Shown here in pieces: positions 8,572 to 17,068 of a stretch of 64,000 bases of DNA. Position 1 is the stretch's first letter. Every line of letters starts with the position of its first letter. The stretch is from assembly GCF_020884795.1 (NCBI RefSeq), contig NZ_BBZF01000023.1, positions 94,305 to 158,304 of the forward strand, written 5' to 3'. The notes under the pieces were generated by a model, which was not told where the DNA came from, ran no database searches, and saw only the letters and a program-made list of their open reading frames with translations. Position numbers and translations under genes: made by a program. The stretch is from Micromonospora okii (lineage in GTDB: Bacteria > Actinomycetota > Actinomycetes > Mycobacteriales > Micromonosporaceae).

Positions 8572-9405
8572 ATGACGGATCGCCCGAAGAAGGTCACCAC
8601 CGCCCGGGTCCTGCGGACCGAGCGGCCCACCCCGCACCTGATCCGGCTGGTGCTCGGCGGCGAGGAGCTGGTCGGCCTGCCGGTGGGCGAGCACACCGAC
8701 CACTACGTGAAGCTCGTCCTCGCCCCGCCCGGGGTGACCTACCCGGAGCCGGTCGACCTCGCGGCGATCAAGCGCGACCTGCCCGCCGAGCAGTGGCCCC
8801 GGCTGCGCGCGTACACGCTGCGGTCCTGGGACCCGGCGGCCGGCGAGCTGACCATCGACATCGTGTACCACGGCGAGGTGGGCCTCGGCGGCCCGTGGGC
8901 GGCCCGGCTGCGCCCCGGCGACCCGGTGCGCTTCGTCGGCCCCGGCGGTGCGTACGCGCCGAGCCCCGACGCCGACTGGCACCTGCTGGTGGGCGACGAG
9001 AGCGCGCTGCCCGCGATCGCCGCCGCCCTGGAGCGGCTGCCCGCCGGCGCGTTGGCGAAGGTCTTCGTCGAGGTGGCCGACGCCGCCGACGAGCAGCCGC
9101 TGACCAGTCCCGGCGCGGTCGAGCTGAGCTGGCTGCACCGGGGCGACCGGCCGGTCGGCGAGGCGCTGGTGGCGGCGGTGCGGGCGCTGGACTTCCCGCC
9201 CGGCGACGTGCACGCCTTCGTGCACGGCGAGGCGACCTTCGTCCGTGAGCTGCGTCGGCTGCTGCGCGTCGAGCACCGGGTGCCCCGGGAGCGGCTGTCG
9301 ATCTCCGGCTACTGGCGGCGGGGGATGGACGACGAGGGCTGGCGCTCCACGAAGCCCGACTGGAACCGGCAGGTCGAGCAGGACGAGGCGCCCGCCGTCG
9401 CCTGA
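8572..9405 (+). CDS. Siderophore-interacting protein (FAD/NAD(P)H ferric-siderophore reductase family)
   Basis: 277 aa, ViuB/SIP family: releases iron from ferric siderophores by reduction in the cytoplasm. Visible are the FAD-binding barrel motif RAYTLRSWDP, the FVGPGGAYAPSPDADWHLLVGDESALPA region (NAD(P)H domain entry; key residues GDESALPA) and the C-terminal GYWRRG motif typical of the family. ATG 8572 is directly after the iron box and has no room for a normal Shine-Dalgarno sequence. No siderophore synthetase or transporter is adjacent. Confidence 0.93.
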   Translation: MTDRPKKVTTARVLRTERPTPHLIRLVLGGEELVGLPVGEHTDHYVKLVLAPPGVTYPEPVDLAAIKRDLPAEQWPRLRAYTLRSWDPAAGELTIDIVYHGEVGLGGPWAARLRPGDPVRFVGPGGAYAPSPDADWHLLVGDESALPAIAAALERLPAGALAKVFVEVADAADEQPLTSPGAVELSWLHRGDRPVGEALVAAVRALDFPPGDVHAFVHGEATFVRELRRLLRVEHRVPRERLSISGYWRRGMDDEGWRSTKPDWNRQVEQDEAPAVA

Positions 9406-9587
9406 CGACCCCGGAGCGCGGTCGCGCCGGCCGAGGGCCGCGAGCCCGGGGACGGCGCCGGCCGGGGGTCGGGCAGCCCGGGGGTTAGGCAGCCCGGGGG
9501 GCCGCGTACCGCATCGGTCGGCGCGGAATCGACCATTCGCGCGCCGGCCGACACCGGCTCGGATCAGGATGGGCAGCGGAGGTGCCC

Positions 9588-11225
9588 ATGACAGGTCAGG
9601 AGCAGGACGTGCCCGGGGCGAGCCGCGGCCCCGACCCGGTGCTGCTCGGCGCGAGCGTCGCCGGGGTGCTCGCCGTCGTGGCCTGGGGGGTGCTGGCCCG
9701 GGGCTCGCTGGCCCGCTTCGGCGAGTCCGGCCTGGCCTGGACGATCGACACCTTCGGCTGGTTCTTCGTGGTCGGCGCGGACGCCTTCCTGGTGCTCGCC
9801 GTGGTGCTCGCGCTGTCGCGGTTCGGCCGGATCCGGCTCGGGGCCGACGACGAGACGCCGGAGTTCAGCACCCTGGCCTGGACCGCCATGATGTTCAGCG
9901 CCGGCATGGGCATCGGCCTGGTCTTCTTCGCGGTGGCCGAACCGATCCAGCACTACGCCAGCCCGCCCCCGGGCAGCGGGCTGGAGCCACAGACCGGCGC
10001 GGCCGGCTCGGCGGCCATGCGGTACACGCTGTTCCACTGGACCCTGCACCCGTGGGGGATCTACGCGATCGCCGCGCTCGCGCTGGCGTACTCGACGTTC
10101 CGCCGGGGCCGGGACAACCGCATCTCGGCGGCCTTCCACCCGCTGTTAGGCGCGCGGGCCGACGGGGCGGCCGGGCGGGCGGTGGACCTGCTGGCCGTCT
10201 TCGCCACGGTGTTCGGCACCGCCACCAGCCTCGGCCTCGGCGCGCTCCAGGTCGCCGCCGGCCTCGACCTGGTGGCGGGGGTCGCGGACACCCGGGCGCT
10301 GGAGCTGGTCGTGATCGGCGCGCTGACCCTGGCCTTCGTCGCCTCCGCCTTCTCCGGGCTGCACCGGGGGGTCAAGTGGCTCTCCACCATCAACGTGGGC
10401 CTCGCCGTGCTGCTGATGCTCTTCGTCTTCGTGCTCGGCCCCACGGTCTACACGCTGGAGGTGCTGCCCGCCGCCGTCGGCGACTACCTGAGCAACCTGG
10501 TGGTCATGTCGACCCGGACCGGGGCCTTCACCGACCCGGCGTGGCTGGGCGCCTGGACGATCTTCTACTGGGCGTGGTGGATCTCCTGGGCCCCGTTCGT
10601 CGGCACCTTCATCGCGCGCATCTCCCGGGGGCGTACGGTACGGCAGTTCCTCACCGGCGTCCTGCTCGTGCCCAGCGGCGCCAGCGCGGTCTGGTTCGCC
10701 ATCATGGGGGGCACCGCGCTGCGCACCCAGGCCACCGGCACCCGCGACCTGGTCGCCGACGTGACCGCCGGCACCGAGCAGGCGCTGTTCGGGCTGCTGG
10801 ACGCGCTGCCCCTGGCGGCGGTGACCAGCGTGCTCGCCATGGTGCTGATCGCGCTCTACTTCGTCACCAGCGCCGACTCGGCGTCGCTGGTGCTCGGCTC
10901 GCTGACCTCCCGGGGCGCGCTGCGACCGCACCGGCTGCTGGTGGTGCTCTGGGGCGTGCTCGTCGGCGCCGTCGCCGCCGCGCTGCTGCTCGCCGGTGGG
11001 CTCGACGCGCTGCAACAGGCCACCATCCTGGTCGCGCTGCCGTTCCTGGTGGTGCTGCTGGGTCTCGCCGTGGCGCTGCTCCGCGACCTGTCCCGCGACC
11101 CCGCCGTCCGCCCCCAGGCCGGCGGGGGCCGCCGGTACGGGCTGGCCGCAGCCGTGCGCGCCGCCCGGTCGTACGAGGAGGAGGCCCCGCCGGTCACCCG
11201 CTACCTGCGCCGCCGGCCCCGCTGA
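9588..11225 (+). CDS. BCCT family transporter (betaine/choline/carnitine type)
   Basis: 545 aa with about 12 hydrophobic segments. BCCT proteins import quaternary-ammonium osmolytes, usually with Na+ or H+. Signature region: MMFSAGMGIGLVFFAVAEP near residue 100 and the Trp-rich WTIFYWAWWISWAPFVGTF segment near residue 325, the substrate aromatic box. ATG 9588 is preferred over GTG 9582 because GGAGG ends 5-6 bp upstream. The C-terminal tail is short and Arg-rich. The substrate cannot be assigned. Confidence 0.94.
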   Translation: MTGQEQDVPGASRGPDPVLLGASVAGVLAVVAWGVLARGSLARFGESGLAWTIDTFGWFFVVGADAFLVLAVVLALSRFGRIRLGADDETPEFSTLAWTAMMFSAGMGIGLVFFAVAEPIQHYASPPPGSGLEPQTGAAGSAAMRYTLFHWTLHPWGIYAIAALALAYSTFRRGRDNRISAAFHPLLGARADGAAGRAVDLLAVFATVFGTATSLGLGALQVAAGLDLVAGVADTRALELVVIGALTLAFVASAFSGLHRGVKWLSTINVGLAVLLMLFVFVLGPTVYTLEVLPAAVGDYLSNLVVMSTRTGAFTDPAWLGAWTIFYWAWWISWAPFVGTFIARISRGRTVRQFLTGVLLVPSGASAVWFAIMGGTALRTQATGTRDLVADVTAGTEQALFGLLDALPLAAVTSVLAMVLIALYFVTSADSASLVLGSLTSRGALRPHRLLVVLWGVLVGAVAAALLLAGGLDALQQATILVALPFLVVLLGLAVALLRDLSRDPAVRPQAGGGRRYGLAAAVRAARSYEEEAPPVTRYLRRRPR

Positions 11226-11341
11226 CCCGCCGCGCGCGCCGCCCGGCATCCCCCGAGGTGGCATCGCCGCCGCCCGGCATCCCCCCGACGCCGGATCGTC
11301 GTCGCCCGCAGGGCAGGATGTAGGGCCGAGGGGGGTGGCGC

Positions 11342-13213
11342 ATGGCTGGGCGGATCCGGGACGAGGACATCGCGCTGGTCCGGGAGCGCACCTCGATCGC
11401 GGAGGTCATCTCGGAGACGGTGACCCTCCGGTCGGCCGGCGGCGGCAACCTCAAGGGGCTGTGCCCGTTCCACGACGAGAAGAGCCCCTCGTTCAACGTC
11501 TCGCCCGCCCGCAACGTCTGGTACTGCTTCGGCTGCGGGGCCGGCGGCGACGCGATCAAGTTCCTGATGGACGCCGACCACCTCAGCTTCGTCGAGTCCG
11601 TCGAGCGGCTCGCCGCCCGCGCCGGCCTCCAGCTCCGGTACGTCGAGGGCGACCACTCCGCCCCCCGCGCCCGCCCGCAGCAGGGGCAGCGGCAGCGCCT
11701 GGTCGCCGCCCACGCCGCCGCCGTCGAGTTCTACCAGGCCCAGCTCACCACGGCCGGCGCCCGCCCGGCCCGGGAGTTCCTCGCCCAGCGCGGCTTCGAC
11801 CGCACCGCCGCGCAGCGGTACGGCTGCGGCTTCGCCCCGGACGCCTGGGACCTGCTCACCAAGCACCTGCGCCAGCAGGGCTTCAGCCACGATGAGCTGG
11901 TCACCGCCGGGCTGTCCCGGCCGTCGCGCTCGGGCACGCTCATCGACCGGTTCCGTCGCCGGCTGATGTGGCCGATCCGGGACATCACCGGCGACCCGAT
12001 CGGCTTCGGGGCCCGCAAGCTCTTCGACGACGACGACGGCCCGAAGTACCTGAACACCCCCGAGACGCCGATCTACAAGAAGTCGCACGTCCTCTACGGC
12101 ATCGACCAGGCCAAGCGGGAGATCGCCAAGCAGGGCAAGGTGGTCGTCGTCGAGGGCTACACCGACGTCATGGCCTGCCACCTCGCGGGCGTGCCGACGG
12201 CGGTGGCGACCTGCGGCACGGCCTTCGGCGCGGACCACATCTCGGTGCTGCGCCGGGTGCTGTTCGACAGCGACGAACGGGCCGGGGAGATCATCTTCAC
12301 CTTCGACGGGGACGCCGCCGGCCAGAAGGCCGCGCTGCGGGCCTTCGAGGACGACCAGCGCTTCGTCGGGCGTACCTTCATCGCGGTCGGCCCCGACGAC
12401 ATGGACCCGTGCGACCTGCGCCTGGCGAAGGGCGATCTCGCGGTCCGCGACCTGGTCGCCCGCCGCGAGCCGCTGGTCGACTTCGCGCTGCGCCACGCGA
12501 TCGGCCGGTACGACCTCGACACCGTCGACGGCCGGGTGGAGGCCATGCGCCGCGCCGCCCCCCTCGTCGCGAAGATCAAGGACCGGGAGAAGCGTCCCGA
12601 GTACGTCCGCAAGCTCGCCGGCGACCTCGGCATGGAGATCGAGCCGGTGCAGCGGGCCGTGCTGGCCGCCGCCAACGCCCAGCCCGCCGGTCAGGCGGGC
12701 GGCGCGCCGGCCCGCGCCGCCCGGCCCGCCCCCGCCGCCGACAGCCCGCAGTCGCTGGTGGAGCGGGAGGCGCTGAAGCTCGCCCTCCAGGAGCCGGTGC
12801 TGGCCGGCCCGATGTTCGACGCCGTCGAGGCGACGGAGTACCGCCACCCCGTGCACGCGGCGGTGCGGGAGGCGATGGCGGCGGCCGGCGGGGCCGCCGC
12901 GGCCACCCAGGGCGTGCTCTGGGTCGAGGCGGTCCGCGAGGCGTGCGACGACCTCGCCGCCCGGGCCCTGGTCGGCGAGCTGGCCGTGGAGCCGCTGCGC
13001 ATCGACGGCGAGCCCGACCCGAGGTACGTCTCGGTGCTGCTGGCCCAGTTGCAGTGGGGCTCGGTGACCGGCCGGATCCGGGACCTCAAGTCGAAGGTCC
13101 AGCGGATCAACCCGGTCAGCAACAAGGACGAGTACTTCGCGCTGTTCGGGGAGCTGCTGTCGCTGGAGCAGCACGCACGGGCGCTGCGCGAGCAGGCCGC
13201 GGGAGGGCTGTGA
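11342..13213 (+). CDS. dnaG: DNA primase DnaG
   Basis: 623 aa. Synthesises RNA primers at the replication fork. N-terminal CHC2 zinc finger (CPFHDEKSPSFNV ... YCFGCGAGGDAI, residues ~41-66), RNA polymerase core with a TOPRIM motif VVVVEGYTDVMA (~265) and FTFDGDAAG (~320), and a C-terminal DnaB-interacting helical domain after an Ala/Pro linker near 450. Its TGA overlaps the ATG of the next gene (TGATG), implying translational coupling. Confidence 0.97.
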   Translation: MAGRIRDEDIALVRERTSIAEVISETVTLRSAGGGNLKGLCPFHDEKSPSFNVSPARNVWYCFGCGAGGDAIKFLMDADHLSFVESVERLAARAGLQLRYVEGDHSAPRARPQQGQRQRLVAAHAAAVEFYQAQLTTAGARPAREFLAQRGFDRTAAQRYGCGFAPDAWDLLTKHLRQQGFSHDELVTAGLSRPSRSGTLIDRFRRRLMWPIRDITGDPIGFGARKLFDDDDGPKYLNTPETPIYKKSHVLYGIDQAKREIAKQGKVVVVEGYTDVMACHLAGVPTAVATCGTAFGADHISVLRRVLFDSDERAGEIIFTFDGDAAGQKAALRAFEDDQRFVGRTFIAVGPDDMDPCDLRLAKGDLAVRDLVARREPLVDFALRHAIGRYDLDTVDGRVEAMRRAAPLVAKIKDREKRPEYVRKLAGDLGMEIEPVQRAVLAAANAQPAGQAGGAPARAARPAPAADSPQSLVEREALKLALQEPVLAGPMFDAVEATEYRHPVHAAVREAMAAAGGAAAATQGVLWVEAVREACDDLAARALVGELAVEPLRIDGEPDPRYVSVLLAQLQWGSVTGRIRDLKSKVQRINPVSNKDEYFALFGELLSLEQHARALREQAAGGL

Positions 13214-13749
13214 TGGGACTCTTCGACCGCAAGCCGAAGCTCCCCCCGGCGGCCCGCCCGCCGCTGGCCGACGACGAGCGCGTGCTCGCCTGGGCCGCCG
13301 CCGGCAACGGCGAGGGCGACGGGGTGCTGGTCGCCACCAACCTCGGCCTCTGGCTGCCGGGGCGGGGCCACCGGCTGGGCTGGCACGACCTGCTCAAGGC
13401 GGTCTGGTCGGGCCGGGAGCTGACCGTCACCCCGGCCGACCGGGTCGCCGAGCGCGACGGGTACGAGGTGGTGGCCGACTGCCCCGCCGAGACGTACCTG
13501 CTGCTCCAGCCGAGGGAGCTGCCGCACCAGGTGCGGGCGCGGGTGACCCGCTCGGTCGCGTACACCCAGCACCAACCGGTGCCCGGCGGCGCCGCCCGGA
13601 TCGCCGCCCGCCGGGTGCCCGGCGTGAACGGTCTCGCCTGGACGGTCCGCTACGACCCCGGCACCCCGGTCGACGACGCGCCGGTGGTCGCCGAGACCGA
13701 CCGCCTGGTCGCCGCCGCCCGCGCGGCCACCGCCCCCGCCGACCTCTGA
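13213..13749 (+). CDS. Conserved hypothetical protein coupled to dnaG
   Basis: 178 aa, starting at the ATG overlapping the dnaG stop (MGLFDRKPKLPPAARPPLAD). No catalytic motif, signal peptide or membrane segment is visible. The pattern LVATNLGLWLPG ... LGWHDLLKAVWSGRELTV suggests a PH-like or beta-rich domain of the kind seen in actinobacterial proteins next to dnaG, but this is not a firm family call. Position and coupling suggest co-expression with primase. Confidence 0.8.
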   Translation: MGLFDRKPKLPPAARPPLADDERVLAWAAAGNGEGDGVLVATNLGLWLPGRGHRLGWHDLLKAVWSGRELTVTPADRVAERDGYEVVADCPAETYLLLQPRELPHQVRARVTRSVAYTQHQPVPGGAARIAARRVPGVNGLAWTVRYDPGTPVDDAPVVAETDRLVAAARAATAPADL

Positions 13750-13825
13750 CGGCACCGGCTGCTGGTTAGCCGCCACCCTCCCTGGGCATGTCCCTGGCGG
13801 ACACCACGACCATGAGGGAGGGGCA

Positions 13826-15028
13826 GTGGCCTCCGACGAGACTTCCGCCCGGTCCGGGCGCGACCGTGACGACGCCCGCACCGCGACCGCGGCCCGACCA
13901 CGAGACGGCGTCTCCGACGCGGCCCATCGCGGCGCCGTCGACCGCCGCGCCGCCGACGGTTCGGCGGCCGGCCGCAGCGCCGCGGACCGCGCGGCGGCCG
14001 GTCGCGACCGCGAGCCCGGTGACGCCGCGCGCGAGCGGCACGGCCCGGCGCGCAACCGCCCGGTAGGTCCGGACGAGGGGCCGGACAGCCCCACCGAGCT
14101 GTCGAGCACGGGCTGGAAGGCGGCGCTGAAGCGCACCGTCCGGGAGTTCCAGGACGACAGCCTGACCGACTGGGCGGCGGCCCTGACCTACTACGGCGTG
14201 CTGTCGATCTTCCCCGGCGTGCTCGTGCTCATCTCGCTGCTCGGCCTGCTCGGCCCGAGCGCCACCGAGGGGGTCCGGGACACCGTCAACCAGGCGGTGC
14301 CGGAGGGGAACATCCGGCAGATCATCTCGGCCGCGATCGACCAGGCCACCAACGCCGGCGGGCTGGCCAGCGTGGCCGCCGTCATCGGTCTGCTCGCGGC
14401 CTTCTGGTCCGCCTCCGGGTACATCGCCGCGTTCATGCGGGCCTCCAACAGCATCTACGACGTGCCCGAGGGCCGGCCGATCTGGAAGACCCTGCCGATC
14501 CGGGTCGGGGTGACCGCCCTCGTCGGCGTGCTGCTGCTGGCCAGCGCGGTGATCGTCGTGTTCACCGGGCAGCTCGCCGAGGAGGCGGGCAGCGCCATCG
14601 GGATCGGCTCGACCGCCGTCACGGTGTGGAACATCGCCAAGTGGCCGGTGCTGCTGGTGCTGGTCAGCCTGATGTTCGCGATCCTCTACTGGGCCTCGCC
14701 GAACGCCCGCCACGGCGGGTTCCGCTGGGTCAGCCCCGGTGGAGTGCTGGCCGTGGTGATCTGGCTGCTGATCTCCGGCCTGTTCGCCTTCTACGTCAGC
14801 AACTTCGGCTCGTACAACAAGACGTACGGGGCGCTGGCCGGCGTGATCATCTTCCTGGTCTGGCTCTGGCTGACCAACATCGCGATCCTGCTCGGCGCGG
14901 AGTTCGACGCCGAACTGGAGCGCAGCCGGGCGATCTCCGCCGGGCACCCGGCCGACGTCGAGCCGTACGTCGAGCTGCGCGACGACCGCAAGCTGAAGAA
15001 GAAGCGCAACGCCGCCGCGCGCCGCTGA
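13826..15028 (+). CDS. YihY/BrkB family integral membrane protein
   Basis: 400 aa. A ~85-residue charged, low-complexity N-terminus (RDRDDARTATAARPRDG) precedes six hydrophobic segments of the YihY/virulence-factor-BrkB family, with the conserved DWAAALTYYGVLSIFPGVL entry motif (key DWAAALTYYGVLS), GYIAAFMRASNSIYDV and the SNFGSYNKTYGALAGVI loop. The role is unknown; it was once annotated as RNase BN. GTG 13826 follows GGGAGGGGC. A strong hairpin follows the gene. Confidence 0.92.
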   Translation: MASDETSARSGRDRDDARTATAARPRDGVSDAAHRGAVDRRAADGSAAGRSAADRAAAGRDREPGDAARERHGPARNRPVGPDEGPDSPTELSSTGWKAALKRTVREFQDDSLTDWAAALTYYGVLSIFPGVLVLISLLGLLGPSATEGVRDTVNQAVPEGNIRQIISAAIDQATNAGGLASVAAVIGLLAAFWSASGYIAAFMRASNSIYDVPEGRPIWKTLPIRVGVTALVGVLLLASAVIVVFTGQLAEEAGSAIGIGSTAVTVWNIAKWPVLLVLVSLMFAILYWASPNARHGGFRWVSPGGVLAVVIWLLISGLFAFYVSNFGSYNKTYGALAGVIIFLVWLWLTNIAILLGAEFDAELERSRAISAGHPADVEPYVELRDDRKLKKKRNAAARR

Positions 15029-15059
15029 GCCGACCGGCCCTCCCGACAGCCTGCCCTGC

Positions 15060-15094
15060 CCCCGCCCCGTCTCGGCCCCCGAGGCGGGGCGGGG
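15060..15094 (+). terminator. Terminator hairpin after the yihY-like gene
   Basis: Arms 15060-15075 (CCCCGCCCCGTCTCGG) and 15079-15094 pair over 16 positions with one G-U, with a 3-nt loop. Confidence 0.75.
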
Positions 15095-15295
15095 CCGTTG
15101 TGCGGTCCGCGTCGCCGGTGTCGTCCGGGCTGCTCGTGTCGCCGTGTCGCCGTGTCGTCCGGTGTCGCCGTTTCGTCCGTGTCACCGTTTCGTCCGCACC
15201 GCCCGGATGGCGTGACCAGCGACCGGGAGAGGTAGGGGGCAGAACGGGATGCGGCCCGGTCGGGGGGACCGACGGTCGCGGTCGGGAAAAGGGAA

Positions 15296-15327
15296 ACGGG
15301 CCGGCTGCCCGAAGGCGGCCGGCCCGT
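15296..15327 (-). terminator. Terminator hairpin after the YtxH-like gene
   Basis: A 14-bp stem with one G-U (15296-15309 with 15314-15327) and a CGAA loop. On the minus strand it is followed by a pyrimidine-rich stretch and lies 38 bp beyond the stop codon. Confidence 0.75.
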
Positions 15328-15364
15328 TGTCCGAGCGGTCGAATGGGACCGCGCGGATGGTCCG

Positions 15365-15772
15365 TCAGACGGTGCTGCTGCCGTTGGTCCCCGTGCCGGA
15401 CGGCTTGGGGCGGGCGGCAGTGCTCGGGGTGGCGCCGGTCGACGCCGTGGAGCCGGTGCCGCCCGTCTTCGCCCCGACCGAGGCCGGCGTGCCGGCGAAC
15501 GGCTTGTCGGCGTCGGTCAGGTCGCGCTTGCCGCTGTCGCTGCCGTTGGTGCCGAGCTTCTCGCCCAGCTTCGACTGGCTGAGCTTGTCCTTGCCCTCGC
15601 TGTAGAGGCGGTTGGCCTGGGTCTGCGCGACCCCGGCCGCCTCCTGGACGGTCGGGTGGTCGAGCACCTTGCGGCCCCGGACGACCAGCTCCTCGTACTT
15701 CTCCCGGCCCGCACGGGCGCCCAGGACGAATCCCGCAGCCAGCCCGCCAAGAAACATGATCTTTCCGCGCAT
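15365..15772 (-). CDS. YtxH-like membrane-anchored protein
   Basis: 135 aa. A short N-terminal hydrophobic anchor MFLGGLAAGFVLGARAGREKYEEL is the classic YtxH/general-stress-like start (key GLAAGFVLGARAG), followed by a helical charged region (QTQANRLYSEGKDKLSQSK) and a Thr/Ser/Gly/Pro-rich disordered tail. The function is unknown; related actinobacterial proteins are thought to sit at the membrane. It has its own terminator. Confidence 0.8.
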   Translation of the reverse strand: MRGKIMFLGGLAAGFVLGARAGREKYEELVVRGRKVLDHPTVQEAAGVAQTQANRLYSEGKDKLSQSKLGEKLGTNGSDSGKRDLTDADKPFAGTPASVGAKTGGTGSTASTGATPSTAARPKPSGTGTNGSSTV

Positions 15773-16060
15773 GGCGGCTCCTCTCGTACCTGACGCGCCG
15801 TCGCCTCCCCGGGGCGGACCCCGTGGGCGACGAGTCGTTTCGCGCCTGCGTCTTCTGTCGGCAGCTAACTACCCATCCTGCTCTGCGCTCATGCCTGGTT
15901 GTGCCCGGATGGCGAATTGTCCGCTTAACGGCGTTTCGCGCGGTGCCCAGGATCGAACGGGGAAGCGGTGGCAACCCGCTGGACCAAACCCCCGGGGAGT
16001 CCTGTACTCTTGTGCCGTCGCCGGGCGCCGGAGAGATCCGAAGCCAGGTGACGCAAGCGG

Positions 16061-16136
16061 TCCCCCGTAGCTCAATTGGCAGAGCAGCCGGCTGTTAACC
16101 GGCAGGTTTTTGGTTCGAGTCCAAACGGGGGAGCCA
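16061..16136 (+). tRNA. tRNA-Asn (GUU)
   Basis: A complete cloverleaf: acceptor stem TCCCCCG/CGGGGGA, D-arm TAGCTCAATTGGCAGAGCA, anticodon arm CCGGCTGTTAACCGG with GTT anticodon, T-arm with GGTTCGAGTCC, discriminator G and an encoded CCA (16134-16136). Confidence 0.97.
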
Positions 16137-16384
16137 GGCTCCACCCCGCGCCCGTCGGCCCCGTCGGCGGGCGCTTCTCGCGCCTGGCCTCCGCGCTGGC
16201 TGACGCCGTCCTTTCCCCCGGGGCCCGCCCCGGGCGGGGCCGGAAGCTGAGGGGCTTCGGGGGCGGCTGCGTGCTGTTATCCTCGCGTAGCCTATCGTGC
16301 TGGGCGGCCGGTTGCCGCCCAGCGGGGGCGCTGTTTCGCGCTGGCCGGTGATCGACCGGACGGGTTACGATCCGGCGCGGTAGC

Positions 16385-16458
16385 GGGGCGGTAGCTCAGC
16401 GGGTTAGAGCAGGGGACTCATAATCCCTCGGTCACGGGTTCGAGTCCCGTCCGCCCCA
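16385..16458 (+). tRNA. tRNA with CAU anticodon (elongator Met; Ile2 possible)
   Basis: Acceptor stem GGGGCGG/CCGCCCC, D-arm TAGCTCAGCGGGTTAGAGCA, anticodon loop CTCATAA, T-arm GGGTTCGAGTCCC. There is no encoded CCA after discriminator A. The paired 1-72 position excludes initiator tRNA. A tRNA-Ile decoded after lysidine modification also has CAU and cannot be excluded by eye. Confidence 0.93.
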
Positions 16459-16526
16459 CCGCATAACGTGATCTCGCTGTTGGCCGCTGGGCGAGACTGC
16501 GGCAGGTGCGACCCGACATCTGTCCG

Positions 16527-16787
16527 CTACAGGCCGAGGAGGTCGCGTAGTTCGGGCGGCAAGTCCAGCCACGGCCGGCCGTTGGACTCCCACCGGATGC
16601 CGTTGTCGCCCGGGTACGGCTCGCGGTGGTCGACCGAGCCGCGGATGACCTCGTGCGGGATGCCCTCCGGAAACGCCGCACAGTGCGGACGGCCAACGGC
16701 ACCGAACAACCCCGACACATAGTGTCGGCAGCTCCAACACTGCGAAGCCAGCAGCACCATCCGGCTCACCACCCCGCGACACATCAT
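16527..16787 (-). CDS. Small conserved Cys-containing hypothetical protein
   Basis: 86 aa. C17-x2-C20 and C36 surround a short hydrophobic N-terminus, followed by the pattern AFPEGIPHEVIRGSVDHREP and PGDNGIRWE (key AFPEGIP, DHR, PGDNGI), which I recognise as a recurring motif set of small bacterial hypothetical proteins, possibly metal binding. ATG 16787 is chosen because GGAGG (16798-16802) lies upstream; the longer frame to 17036 lacks this character. No function is known. It lies between the tRNA gene and the divergent SARP regulator. Confidence 0.65.
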   Translation of the reverse strand: MMCRGVVSRMVLLASQCWSCRHYVSGLFGAVGRPHCAAFPEGIPHEVIRGSVDHREPYPGDNGIRWESNGRPWLDLPPELRDLLGL

Positions 16788-17068
16788 CGCATGAGGACCT
16801 CCGTGACCCCGCACCATAGAGCCGCCGTCGAGGACTGGGACAGTGAGCAGGTTCAAGCCGGTTGGCTGATTCGCCTCGGTCCGCCCGGACGTGGCCTGAC
16901 CCCACGTCGTTCCCGACCACATTGTGGACTTGAAACAGTCGTGTCGCCGTTGTTCCAGCGGCGGACGAGAGGTGACAGCCCATTCGGAATGATCATTACG
17001 AGATTCCCTTGCCGTGGGAAGTGTGGCGGGCCACAATGGTCGAGGCCGGGCCGCAGCAGTCGAAACGC

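Larger units (their letters stand above)
15029..15364. other. Gene-free interval with two terminators and a simple-sequence tract
   Basis: No gene is supported. It contains terminator hairpins at 15060-15094 and 15296-15327, and an imperfect tract of GTCGCCGT/GTCGTCCG words at about 15108-15195. Confidence 0.7.

Noticed and set aside
16385..16458. CAU tRNA as initiator tRNA
   Set aside because: Position 1-72 is a G-C pair; bacterial initiators have a mismatch there.
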